Source: Campylorhamphus procurvoides
Lineage: Eukaryota > Chordata > Aves > Passeriformes > Dendrocolaptidae
Direction: 5' to 3'
Length of the DNA: 64,000 bases
Assembly: GCA_013396655.1 (NCBI GenBank)
Contig: WBMV01006580.1
Location: forward strand, 1 to 64,000
Under the pieces are notes generated by a model that saw only the letters and a program-made list of their open reading frames with translations, was not told where the DNA came from and did not search any database. Both the position numbers and the translations under genes were made by a program. The stretch's first letter is position 1, and each line of letters starts with the position of its first letter. This document shows positions 35,656 through 45,852 of this stretch, in pieces.

Positions 35656-37379
35656 GAATGTCAGGATGGGGTTCCCCTCTGAGGAGCTTTGCTGTCACTT
35701 AGCACAAGTCCTTCTCTGGGAATTCCAGCGCTGGGATTATTCCCTCTCCCACCTTTCCAGGGCACAGGGAGCGCTCCAAAGAGCCGGACCGGGGGCTGCC
35801 CTTCCCACGGCTCCGCTCCCCTCCGACGGGAAGGGCTCGGGCTCACATTTTCCATGCTCGGTGTCTGCCTCAGCCTGATTATTTTTGGAAAGCTCTCCTG
35901 GAAGGGCTGGCTTGGCCATGCGGGAGGCTGGGATGAGAGGGAGCAGCAGGGAAGCTCCAGGAGGAGGGCAGGGTGCCGAGGGAATGCTGCGCTGCTTCCC
36001 GACGGATTTGGGGATCCCTGGCTGCTCTTCCCGGGGGCTCGGCGTGCCAGCTCGTGGAATTTTGGCTCCCCCCGGTGCTGTGCCCCGAGATTCCAGAGTG
36101 TTCGGGAATGCTGTGAGGTTCAGCAACATTCCCTTTGGAGAGAGGGGCAAAAGCCGCTTCAAAAAGCAAAACCAGAAGGATTTTAGGGGAGAGGAGAGGC
36201 ACAAAACGTGTCCGAATTGCAGAGGCACGGAGCTGCGATTGCATTTTAAGGCATTTTTTGGTATTCTGCTCCCCGGGCTGATCCCGGGGCAGGGATGCTC
36301 GCAGGGATCATCATCATCCATCCTCCTGGAGGTTCGGATCCCGAGCCACGAGAGGGCAGTGCCTGCAGCTGCATTTCCCTCTGCTCCCACACCCTCCCGC
36401 TTGTCAATCCAAGCCAGCATTCCCTGCTTTCATCCCCGCCAAGGATGGATTTCGGGGATCGGGATGGCTCTGGAGTTTCCCCTGGTCCCGGAGCTGGGCG
36501 AACAACCTGAGTGGGAGTCGTCTAAAATGAGACATATTAAGGTGGTAATTGCGTTTTGTTCCCCCCAAAGGAGCTGGTGTGGCTTGGGAGGCTCTTCCCG
36601 AGGTCAGGGCTGGCCGGGAACCCCCCAGGATTTGGGGAAGAATCCCCAAAAATCCTGTGGATTTGGGGAAGGGCAGCAAGCTGCTGCATTGTTGGAAGGG
36701 GATTCTCAAAAGGAATTTGGGATGCTCAGAGGTCTCTTGAAACCACCCCAGCTTGGCCATGCAAAGCGACTGTCCTGCTCCAAGGAGTGTCCATGGGAAG
36801 AGTCCGAGGTCCCTTCAGGGAACAGGTCCCTCCCAAAGCCTGGCCCAGGAGCAAACACACATCCCAAGGTCCCACAGGACAGGAGTCCCTCAACCCAACC
36901 CTCAGGCTGTTCTGTGTCCTCCCTGGGCAAGTCTCCTGGGTCATATCCCAGTGCCAGGAGAACACAGCCCTGGAAATCCTGCCCAAAATGACCGTGAGTG
37001 AAGGTGCAGGAGGTTGTGAAGAAGTGCCTGCAGTGTCAATAACACACCAGGAAAGTGGATGTGAAGCCAGGGAAGAAACACTAATTGCTGGCAGCAGATC
37101 TGCTGCTGCTTTTGCTGCTTCTCCAGGGGCTCTCATGTGACCTGAGAGAGACTTCAAGAGCTGTGGGAGCTGCCAGCACCCACCAGGAGCCACCAGCTCT
37201 GGCTGCCATCCCACCTGCAAACGGGCAGAGAACCCTCAAAGAGAGGGGTTTGGAGCATGAGAGGTACAGAGAGACTTTATTCTTCCCCGAGCCAGGAAGG
37301 CAGGGAAGAAAGGAGCACCTGGGAGCAGCTGTGTTGGCTGCAATGTTCCCAAGGAACTAATTATTCCCATCACATCCCT

Positions 37380-37731
37380 TCCCTGGGAGGGTGGGAGGCC
37401 CTGGCACGGGTTACCCAGAGGAGATGGACATCCCTGGGAGAGGTCTGGAAGGCAGGTCTGCCTCAAAGCCCATCCTAATTTGCCATCCAAGTCTTGGGCA
37501 CCACAGCTCAGCCAGCTTGGGAACCACAAGCCCTTCGGTGGCCGAGCTCTGGTGACACTTCAGGAGCAACGTGGGGTTGTCCAGCTTGGCCAGTCTTGTT
37601 TCTGGGGCAACAGGGAAGTCCATTTTCTACGCTGGGTCTTTGGGAATTGTGGAATCCCGGAGCGGTTTGAGGGGTTGGACGTGATGACCTCGGAGGTCTT
37701 TTCTAACCTGGCTGATTCCATGATTCTATGA
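37380..37731 (+). mobile_element. CR1 LINE 3' fragment (interrupted)
   Basis: GGTGGGAGGCCCTGGCACGGG and GGACATCCCTGGGAGAGG at 37388-37450 resemble the CR1 tail. After about 200 bp of other sequence the last part follows: GGTTGGACGTGATGACCTCGGAGGTCTTTTCTAACC, ending CTGATTCCATGATTCTATG at 37729. Confidence 0.7.
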
Positions 37732-37805
37732 AAAGGACCTTAAAGCTCATCCCATTCCAACCCCTTGTCACAGGCAGGGACACCTCCCACAAGACTAGAG
37801 GGGCT
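37732..37805 (-). mobile_element. CR1 LINE 3' fragment, tail-to-tail with the preceding one
   Basis: AAAGGACCTTAAAGCTCATCCCATTCCAACCCC and CAGGCAGGGACACCTCCCAC are the reverse complement of a CR1 tail and begin immediately after the plus-strand CR1 end at 37731. Confidence 0.8.
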
Positions 37806-39372
37806 CAGAAAGGAAAACACTCTGAGTCTGTGGCCGAAAACCAAACCAAAAAACAAATTATCCCTTCACACCAACTCCGTCCTTGGAACAAAACCTCCCA
37901 AGGCCTCCTCAAAGCAGCAGCTCACAGTGGGGATGGGATTCCTTTTGTTCCAGAGTTTCCAGGCTGCTGGAGAAGCACGGGGTATTGTTTCTGAGAGGGG
38001 CAGGAGTTTCTCTTTGGAAGGAGGAAGGTGTAACAAATAATTCTCACTTTTCTTGGCAGGGCCCGTGGCGAGCTGGAAACACAGCCCGTGTTTCAAGTGA
38101 GCAGTCCTCCTGCTGTTGATGGGCCCCTGAGCTGCTCCCCAGAGGTTGGCTGTGAGGGTCCCATTCTCCAGCACCTCCTGGCACCCTTCCACTGGAATTT
38201 CTGCCGGGAGGATCCTGCTGCTTTGTTGGACAACAAAGAGAAAACAGAGCTGGGCTGTGCTGTGTTGCAAGGGAAGAAGAGATGAAAAGACCAGGAAGGT
38301 GGAGCTTGGCTCTCAAACCTGGTCCTTGGGATTCCCTCTTTGGGAATGTGCTGATGGACCAAGGAGCCTTGAATAGGTCTTTGTAAAGTCACCTTGAAGT
38401 CTTGCTGTGGGTTAGGCTGTGACCTGCGGCACACTCAGGTGGGGGGGGGGGTGTCGTGGAATTTGGGTGATTTATGGGAACTCTATAGCTGGAATAAAAT
38501 TTCAGGCCTGGGAGATGAGATGAAGAAACAGAGAAATGAGGGGAAATAGCAGGAGTGATTCCCTGAGAGGATCCCACCAAGCTGGACACAGCTGGGAATG
38601 AGCCAGGGCTGCCAGGAGGGAGCATGGGTGACCCTGGAGTGTGGAGTGTGAATGTCCTGCCCAGAAATCATTGTCCCTGGCCCTTCTTGCCTTCCAGGAG
38701 CTTCCAGGAGCTGAGGTTGTGTCAGGAAAGGGCAGGATTGTTTAAGGACAAATGTGCCCAGTCCTGAAGCTGTTCAGCAACAGCTTTCCTGGGGAAAAAA
38801 TCCCTGAGGGGCCAGTTTGCTTCTGGAAGGAAAAGAGCCACTGGCTTGGCTTCCTTCAGAGAGAGCTGATGCCTCGTTATTTATATTTATTGCTGCCGAA
38901 TTAAAGGGATCATCAGAGGCTGACCTGAGGCTGTGACACCTCCACTGGATGATTTAGGGACACATCCCCCCAAAAAGCATCCTTTGCTTGAGCACCTGTG
39001 GCTGCAGCATCAGCTGGAAGGGCTGTCAGACCCCAGGGAGCCCGGGCAGGGCAGGCCAAGGGGGACAGTCCCTTCCAGGCAGGAGAAATCAGGAGAAATC
39101 CACTGAAGGGGCTGGAATGGTGGCAAAGCAGAGCAGAAACAGCTTCCCCGGTGCTGTGGTGGCAATAAATGCATTGACTCCCTGATTCCAGAGCCCCAGA
39201 TTAGAGGCTGAACTCCCCAAAGGAGCCTTTGTGTTCCCGCTTTTGACTTGAGCACAAATTCCAATCCCTGCGTATCTGGCTGAGGGATTTATTGGCCACA
39301 GCTTTTCCAAGCTGAGAGTCACCGTGGAATTCCAACATCTTGTTCCTCAAAGTCATGCCTTGTGCAGGGGAT

Positions 39373-39442
39373 NNNNNNNNNNNNNNNNNNNNNNNNNNNN
39401 NNNNNNNNNNNNNNNNNNNNNNNNNNNNNNNNNNNNNNNNNN
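39373..39442. other. Assembly gap (70 Ns)
   Basis: Unknown sequence inside a CR1 region; frames that read through it are not real. Confidence 1.
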
Positions 39443-39960
39443 AAATCCCTCCCTTCCGTTGTGTTCAACCTGCCCCAGCGTTGCAGGTGAGGCCGCCCCA
39501 GTGCAGAGCAGAGCGGGACAATCCCCTCCCTGCCCTGATGCCCCCCAGGACAGGGATGTCCCTCCTGGCTCATGGACAACTGGCCCTTTCCTGGCACTGC
39601 TCTCCACCCTCTCATTCCCAGTCTGTCCGTCCATCCAGGGTTGCCACATCCCAGGAGCAGAATCCGGCACTTCCCCTGGTTGAACTTCCCATGGTTGGTG
39701 ATTCCCAACCCTCTGCCCTGTCTGGTCTCTCTGCAGGATCTCTCAGCAGCTCCTCCCATTTTGGGGTCATCTGCAAAGCTGTGTCCCTTCCAGTCCTGCA
39801 TCCAGGCCCTGCTGGAGATGTTGAGGAGCACAGGGCCCTGTGGAACCCCCCTGGTGACAGGTCACCATGCCCAGCCATGACAACACCCATGGACAGCCCT
39901 GCTGGGTCTACCTGGATACCCCACAGTGATCCCCCTGATGGGACTGAGCCTTACTGTCAC
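39443..39960 (-). mobile_element. CR1 LINE fragment with reverse-transcriptase C-terminal region, cut by the assembly gap
   Basis: Minus-strand translation shows SFADDPKMGG (catalytic FADD near 39766-39777), then KFNQGKCRILLLG, QLSMSQE and PLCSALGRPHLQ, which follow the CR1 ORF2 order FADDTKLGG, KFNKGKCRVLHLG, LSMSQ, PLYSALVRPHLE. Frames are broken and the usual Thr after FADD is Pro, so it is dead. Its 3' part is lost in the gap at 39373-39442. The segment 39443-39570 is almost the reverse complement of 54232-54361. Confidence 0.85.
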
Positions 39961-40513
39961 CGGGAAGGTGACAATGTGACAGCTGCTCCCAGACCAGGTC
40001 TGGGCCAGCACAGGGGAGGAGTGGATTTGGAAGAACCAATAAATCCATATTTCACAGATTTTAAAGGTTTTTATTATTCACTTGTGTAAAATCCAAGGGG
40101 TGTTTTCACGGTAAGGTTTTTGGCGTTGTTTTTATTTTAAAAGCCAAGGGAGTAGAGAAGTAGGTAAAAGTACAAAAATGGAATTTTTTAAAAAGATTTT
40201 TCATCTCTTCAGCTGCTGTTTCCCCTAAAACTCACCCAGCTGGTCTGAGATGGGTGAAAAAGAGTTTGAGATGAATTTTTTTGTTCTGGACTGAGTGAAA
40301 CACGTTGCTGCACCTCACAGGAAATTCCCCCTTTTTGCTTGCACATTAAAATGGGAAAGGTAAAAAGGTTTTTCACAGTTTCCCCCCCTGGGAAACAGTT
40401 TCTCCTCTCTGAGGAGTGAAGGAGATGGTGCCCAAGTGAGGACTGATCATCGACCTTGTCCTACCAAAACCTCTTACTCTGACCTCCCAAAGTTGTCTCA
40501 TTGAGATGAAAAG

Positions 40514-40572
40514 GTCCCTGGGGTTGGAACTGGGTGATCTTTAAGGTCCCTCCCAGCCTGAAGACGTGTGAA
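40514..40572 (+). mobile_element. Short CR1 3' remnant
   Basis: GGGGTTGGAACTGGGTGATCTTTAAGGTCCCTCCCAGCC is the last part of a CR1. It lies about 390 bp past the stop codon of the bHLH gene, antisense to it, so probably within or beyond its 3'UTR. Confidence 0.75.
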
Positions 40573-40963
40573 ATTTTGGGAGGACACCCAGAAAGGGTCA
40601 CCTCTCATCTCCTGGACTGTCACCTGGACCATCTTCAGCCAAGCCCTGGGAGCTGCTGAGTTTTCCTTCGGGATCAGGGGGACGTGCTGGAAATGGGATG
40701 TGGGCGTCACTGTCACCCAGCAGAAGAGAAGATGATGTTGCTGGGATTGTGCTGACACTGCTTGGGGACATTTTAATATTTCCATGCAAGGGGAGGGTGT
40801 GAGAAAGCAGAAGAAAGAGGAGCAGAAGGCCCTAAAAAGCCATGAATTAACACCAAAAGGGGCTGGGGGACGAATGGGAGGTGAGCGAGGGATGTGGGAC
40901 AGCTGGTTCCTCCTCAGGTTTTCCAGTCCAACCTTCCTTCCAAGGGCTTTGTTTTGGGGCCCA

Positions 40964-41001
40964 TCAATCCCACTTGACCCAGGACAGGCGGGCTGTGAGA
41001 T
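40964..41001 (-). CDS. Exon 2 (coding tail) of the PTFb/Fer2-like bHLH gene
   Basis: Found by searching for an in-phase acceptor below exon 1. The minus strand reads a branch-like TGCTAAT (41060-41066), a long pyrimidine tract, then CCCTGTGCAG|AT with AG at 41003-41002. Joining G from exon 1 to AT gives Asp and continues LTARLSWVKWD then TGA (40966-40964). The joined C-terminus is WNTSDLTARLSWVKWD. The phase matches exon 1 exactly. I recall a very similar WxTSDLxARLxWxKW tail from C. elegans HLH-13 and related invertebrate PTFb proteins, so a chance open stretch is unlikely. AATAAA on this strand at 40136-40131 (and near 40070) could end a 3'UTR of about 0.8 kb. Confidence 0.85.
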
Positions 41002-42219
41002 CTGCACAGGGAGAGAGGGGGAGAAAGGAAAACACAGGGAACACTTGAAACCCCTTTCAATTAGCATTTAACAAGTCAATTATTCAGCCCCTCCAAAAGA
41101 TCTTCCCAAGTGGGGCTCCTCAGGAATATTAGGTGTTGATTTGTTTACTAAAAATGGGGGGAATTAGACAAGAAAACACCAATATTCTCTGTAGACAAGA
41201 GAATTGTGGTCAGGGCTGTAGAAGGAGTAATTTCCCAGCCACACAGCTGATGGAAAGGGGTAGGAAAGGGGGAAACACACCATTAAGTGTTCTTTTAAAG
41301 TGAATTATTGCTTTCCCCTGTAGGTTCTGTCCCCTGTGAAATGAAAGGGGACTGTTTTCATTCAGCCACTCCTCTCTGTTTGTGCTGCACTTTTGGAAGG
41401 CTCTGAGGGTTCCAAGAGGTGCCAAAATCCAAGGGGACTGAGACAGAAAAGGGATTAATTAATGAATTTATGATGCAAAGCACCAGGAGCTGCTGAAACC
41501 CCTCTCTGCTCCTCCCTGCCCTGGGGGGCACAAATCCCACGGCGGGCACTTGGTGACATTTCCCACCTTCAAATCCCGAGGAAACAACCTAACCTGGATT
41601 CCAAAGGATTGGAATCCATCCCACCTCAGTCGGGATTGAGGACAGCCAGAATTAAAAATAATGGAATAACAGCCCTTGGCTCTAAAATATTTATAGAAGG
41701 ATATAAATTGCAAATAGGTGTTCGCTCTGGCACAGTTTGGAAAGGACCCAAAATGGGAATGTTCTGGGGTTACCACAAAATGTGCATTTTTAGAAATTCA
41801 ATGCTGTGTTTCACAGCCAGGTGTTTCTTTCAGCCCAGCACAAGCTGAAGAAAACTTGTGAAGGGAACAAAGAGAATCTCTCCAGGCTCCAGCAGTTTGT
41901 ATCATAAAAGCACAATTTGGCACAGAACTGGGGGGGAAAAAAGGTTTAAAAATATATTCTGACAGCAAACATCTTGTTTGCAAAAGGAGCCGTTCCCATG
42001 AGCTTAATAAATTGGTTTGGGGGAGGTTAATTTTTTAAGAAAAAAATCTTTCTCAAAGGAAATTTCCAAGGAAAGGTTGAATTATTTTATTTTTGAATGT
42101 GAATTTACTGAGCTTCTCTTTTCTGAACATGATTCCTCTGCTGTCAGAGCCACTTGGATGTGACGAGTGGGGGCTCCAAACCACTTTGTTGCTCTTCCAC
42201 TGGGAGCCCAAAGCATCGC

Positions 42220-42482
42220 TCTGATGGGACCCAGGGAAGGGCTGGGGCTGTGCCAGGGCAGGGTTTGGTGGATCTCAGGAGAAGGTCCTTCCCCCACAGG
42301 GTGGTGGGCACTGACCAGGCTGCCCAGGGCACTGGGCACAGCCCCAAGGCTGCCAGAGCTCCAGGAGGGTTTGGACAACAGGACGGGGACGGGGTGGGGT
42401 TGTTGGGGTGTCTGTGCAGGGCCAGTGGCTGGACTCTGCTCCTTGCTGACCCCTCCTAGCTCAGCACATCCTATAATGCCAT
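42220..42482 (+). mobile_element. CR1 LINE 3' fragment (in bHLH intron)
   Basis: Shares long stretches with the pieces at 54540-54765 and 59105-59330 (for example GCAGGGTTTGGTGGATCTCA, and the GGTGGTGGGCACTGACCAGGCT block). It ends at a degenerate 3' tail near 42480 and lies antisense to the host gene. Confidence 0.85.
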
Positions 42483-42498
42483 GTGAGCCTCCTCCCCA

Positions 42499-42664
42499 CC
42501 ATCCCATCCCATCCCATCCCATCCCATCCCATCCCATCCCATCCCATCCCATCCCATCCCATCCCATCCCATCCCATCCCATCCCATCCCATCGCATCCC
42601 ATCCCATCGCATCCCATCCCATCGCATCGCATCCCATCCCATCCCACCCCATCCCACCCCATCC
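42499..42664 (-). repeat. Pentanucleotide satellite (ATCCC/GGGAT)n at the 5' end of the bHLH intron
   Basis: Plus strand is perfect ATCCC repeated from 42501 to 42590 (18 units), then variant units (ATCGC, ACCCC) to 42664. It ends 9 bp from the splice donor of the bHLH gene. In pre-mRNA sense it reads GGGAT repeatedly, with G-triplets every 5 nt. It directly follows the 3' end of a CR1, from which it may have grown. Confidence 0.97.
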
Positions 42665-42673
42665 CTCTCTCAC

Positions 42674-43124
42674 CACTCGTGTTCCACGCTGCCGGCTCCC
42701 GGCTGTGCCAGCCCTCCCTCAGGCACCGCTCCACGTAGGCTCGGGGGTGGCAGCCGGAGACGAGGATGTCGCGGAGCAGCGCGATGTAGGCGATGGCCAA
42801 GCGCAGCGTGTCGATCTTGGACAGGCGCCTCTCGTAGGGGAAGGTGGGCACGTGGCCCCGGAGCCGCTCGAAGGCCGAGTTGATGCTCAGCATCCTCCTC
42901 CTCTCGCGCAGGTTGGCAGCACGGCGCTGCCCGGGGGGCTGCGGTGGGCACGGGGCACCCCCAGCTCCACCACCTGCCCCTCCTGCCTCCTGCACTGACC
43001 CCACACACGGGGGCTCTTCCAGCCACGGCCAGTCCAGCAGGAGGTTCTCCAGCTGGGGGTTGGTGGGATCCAACTGGTCCCACGGTGGGAATCCCTGCTC
43101 AAAGTCGTAGCAGAGCTCCTCCAT
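42674..43124 (-). CDS. Exon 1 of a PTFb/Fer2-like bHLH transcription factor (TWIST2 neighbour)
   Basis: Encodes residues 1-150 of a predicted 162-residue protein. The start is the ATG at 43124-43122 (G at -3, G at +4); the frame is open four codons further up but begins with TTG. Residues 1-40 are acidic and hydrophobic ([24 protein letters not shown]), like an activation domain; 47-66 are Gly/Ala/Pro-rich. The bHLH spans about 67-122: basic region [16 protein letters not shown], loop [10 protein letters not shown], helix 2 [17 protein letters not shown]. RRxAANxRERRRM and LSKxDTLRLAI place it in the PTF1A/Fer group; VPTF is also found in FERD3L. After the bHLH come [14 protein letters not shown] and WNTS, then a donor G|GTGAGAG (GT at 42673-42672) in phase 1. 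FERD3L is intronless and PTF1A has a different tail, so neither fits. Function is inferred: nuclear E-box activator, probably in neural or endodermal precursors. Confidence 0.9.
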
Positions 43125-43194
43125 GCCCTGACCCAACCACCCTCAAGAAACCTTGGTCGATCAAGTGAGGTTCTAATTTCGGGGGAAGAACGTC

Positions 43195-43235
43195 CTCCAA
43201 AGGTTCCCCGGCAGCAAATCCAAGTGGTTTAAATC
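43195..43235 (-). promoter_or_regulatory. Possible core promoter of the PTFb/Fer2-like gene
   Basis: Minus strand shows GGATTTAAACC (TTTAAA at 43228-43233), about 105 bp before the ATG at 43124. If it acts as a TATA variant, transcription starts near 43200 with a leader of about 75 nt. A CACTTG E-box overlaps just downstream (about 43222-43227). No other core element is obvious. Confidence 0.3.
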
Positions 43236-43856
43236 CTCGGTGTCTCCCCAGCGGGGGGACGATGCCATTCTTCTCTGCTCCAAGCTAATTAGCTCATGCA
43301 CTTCTCCTTTCATCAGCTGTTGTCTGCAAGACAATATCGATGGGCCCAGGACAGCAGGAGCTTTCTGATGGCTTTGTCTTGAAGTTGTCTTGAACTCCTG
43401 CCCAAGTCCAGTCCCTGCACTTGCTGGTTGGAGAGGGCTTTGTTGTGGTTGTTGTTGTTGTTGTTGGCGTTGGGTTGGGTAAGGAGGGGCTGCAGGAAGG
43501 ATCTGAAGAGGGTCCTTTGTGGTTTTGGTGGAGAGTTAAACCCCCCCCCTCGGTGTGGCTGGGCAAACAAACTGGTATTGTTGGGCTGTCAGAGCCATCT
43601 GATGGTGCCCTCTTTGGCAGCAAAGCCAGGGGCATCTCCTGCTCTCCAACAGGAAGGTGTGGGAGGGGCTGCTGGGCACAGGTGGGACATGAAAGGGCCA
43701 CCACTGCCTTGCCCAGTTCGGTCCCTCATTTACACATAAATGACACCTTTTGGGGTCATTTTGGGGGGTGGTGGGACATTTGGGGCTGGCTCAGAGCAGG
43801 AAATCAGGGAGGCTGGTATAGCCCAATGGACACGGTTCTGTGGTGTGGGGACCAGT

Positions 43857-44392
43857 TGGGAGAGAGGGGCTGGGAACTGGGAGAGAGGGGGTGGGAACTG
43901 GGAGAGAGGGGCTGGAAACTGGGAGAGAGGAGCTGGAAACTGGGAGGGAAGAGCTGGAAACTGGGAGAGAGGAGCTGGAAACTGGGAGAGAGGGGGTGGA
44001 AACTGGGAGAAGGGGCTGGAAACTGGGAGAGAGGAGCTGGAAATTGGAAGAGAGGAGCTGGAAACTGGGAGAGAGGGACTGGAAACTGGGAGGGAAGAGC
44101 TGGAAACTGGGAGAGAGGGGGTGGAAACTGGGAGAAGGGGCTGGAAACTGGGAGAGAGGAGCTGGAAATTGGAAGAGAGGAGCTGGAAACTGGGAGAGAG
44201 GGACTGGAAACTGGGAGGGAAGAGCTGGAAACTGGGAGAGAGGGGCTGGAAACTGGGAGACAGGAGCTGGAAACTGGGAGAGAGGGNAGAGGAGCTGGAA
44301 ACTGGGAGAGAGGGACTGGAAACTGGGAGGGAAGAGCTGGAAACTGGGAGAGAGGGAGTGGAAACTGGGAGACAGGAGCTGGAAACTGGGAA
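43857..44392. repeat. 21-bp minisatellite with ~125-bp higher-order period
   Basis: About 25 copies of GGGAGAGAGGAGCTGGAAACT. A block of six units (one shortened by a base) from 43983 recurs at 44108. A single N at 44287 interrupts the array and the following units repeat the preceding ones, so copy number is uncertain. Long LETGRE/WKLGER frames are artefacts of the 21-bp unit. Confidence 0.97.
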
Positions 44393-44778
44393 AGTGGCAG
44401 GTGGAAGGTGGAAATGGGGTGGAAGGGGTAAAGCTCCCCCAGAACCTTCAGGCAAGTGCACAATAAGCATGTGCTTCCTTCTCTTCCCCTTTCACAACAC
44501 CTCAGCCGAGGTTTGAGTTGATTCAGAAAGAGTTTCAGGCGTATTTTGAGGGCTTTAATAAATGGAAATGTGGTTTAAGTTAGAGCAAACCTAAAGGCTT
44601 TTCCTGAAGCATCTCATAAAGAGCTTTTTATGGAGATCCTTAATGCTGTGCTCGGGTTCATGGCCAGGCTCGTGTCCTGCTGCTGGGTGACCCTTCAGGA
44701 GGTGTCTCTTGTGACATCTGGGAGCTGTTGGACGGAATCCAGCTCAGGAGCTTCAGACAGAGAGCCAGGGAGCAGAAA

Positions 44779-44831
44779 ATGGATGGATGGATGGATGGAT
44801 GGATGGATGGATGGATGGATGGATGGATGGA
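44779..44831. repeat. (ATGG)n microsatellite
   Basis: Thirteen perfect ATGG units. Confidence 0.98.
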
Positions 44832-45852
44832 TTTGAGGAGAAGGCACAGGCTGCTCATGGCTTGGTTTAGTAGCCCAGGATTTGGCCTGGTGGCCACGCT
44901 GGCTCCTGGGATTTTAAGGCAATGGGAAAAATGGCAGCAGGAGGAGCTGGGAGGAGGTGACAGTTCAGGAACACCTTGCACTGCCTTTTTCTGTCCTGTT
45001 GTGCAAACTGAACGAGAAACCCACTCGCTGCAGATCTGCCCAAGAAAGGAAAATGCCAAGTGTGGCATCAACGAGGAAAAGACCTTGGAGTTCCTCAAGT
45101 CCAACCATGAGCCCAGCCCAGACCTGATCCCCCTATTTCCCAATGTCACAGCCAAGCAACGCTCCCAAAAGGGACAAGTTCTCTTGAAGGTGCTCCCACA
45201 GCTCCCCAGCCCCTTTTTCACTTGGTTTGCCCCACCATAAAACACTGGAAAAGCCTCAGATCAGCAGGAGAACAGCAGATCTTGTCCTGAAAAGGGCTCT
45301 GGAGGAGACAGTGGCAGCCTGGGCTGAGCCAAGGAGGCTCTGGGTGAGATTTCCCTGCTGGGTCCCTCCTCCTCTGCAGCCTCTTCCAGAGTCTCTTCCC
45401 TTCCAGACCCGTCCGTGCTCATCCCTGGGGACACGTCTGGCTCCACACATGGAGAGCAGATGTTCCAGCAGAGCTGCTCTTGGAACGGTCACGGGCAATT
45501 TGGACAGAGAGGGAAAACCAGGAGAGGTTTCCCCAGCCATGGGAGGGCTCAGGGCTCAGGAGGGAGGAGGAGATTCCCATTCCACACCTTTGTAGGGAGA
45601 CAGGGAATGTCCAACCAAGTGGGATCCTTTGGCACCTGGCTGGAAGTTTTCTCCCAAATCCCTTCAGATCCAAGGGGATTCCCAAAATGCCATGGCATTG
45701 CTGGTTGGTTTTAATCAGTGGGGTCTGATGGAAGAGAATCATGGATTGAGGGACTTTGCTTGGGGTGGAGGTCCATAAAAAATCTATGGAACCATCGGCG
45801 ATTGGGTTGGAATTTTCCAGGTTTGGATATCAACAGCTCCCACTAAAAGCTT

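Larger units (their letters stand above)
35430..39372. other. Intergenic: no gene recognised
   Basis: Holds the 18-bp minisatellite, the tail-to-tail CR1 pair and unique sequence. The long plus frame at 35885-36991 has no recognisable domain and biased G/C composition. A run of ten or more Gs lies near 38443. Confidence 0.6.
41002..42673 (-). other. Intron 1 of the PTFb/Fer2-like bHLH gene (1,672 bp)
   Basis: Bounded by GTGAGAG at the 5' end and a strong polypyrimidine tract with CAG at the 3' end. It holds, from its 5' end, a GGGAT-type satellite, a CR1 tail on the opposite strand (42220-42482), and unique AT-rich DNA at 41050-42200. The reading frame from exon 1 continues open into the satellite ([12 protein letters not shown]...), which is why a naive open frame extends to 42471; that extension is not protein. 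Confidence 0.8.

Noticed and set aside
35885..36991. 368-codon plus-strand frame
   Set aside because: No recognisable domain, Pro/Ser/Gly-rich from base composition, no splice or promoter support.
39319..39831. Reading the minus frame across the gap as a protein
   Set aside because: It reads through Ns and is a decayed CR1 reverse transcriptase.
42471..42673. Extension of the bHLH frame into GMGWDGM repeats
   Set aside because: It is the intronic satellite after a clear splice donor; the real tail is encoded in exon 2.
42674..43124. Calling the second bHLH PTF1A or FERD3L
   Set aside because: The domain is related, but exon structure and C-terminal tail fit neither; class left as PTFb-like.
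43125..43136. Upstream start giving MGQG before MEEL
   Set aside because: The first codon is TTG, not ATG; the ATG at 43124 has good context.
43421..44516. Long LETGRE / WKLGER repeat proteins
   Set aside because: Produced by a 21-bp tandem array that is open in several frames.
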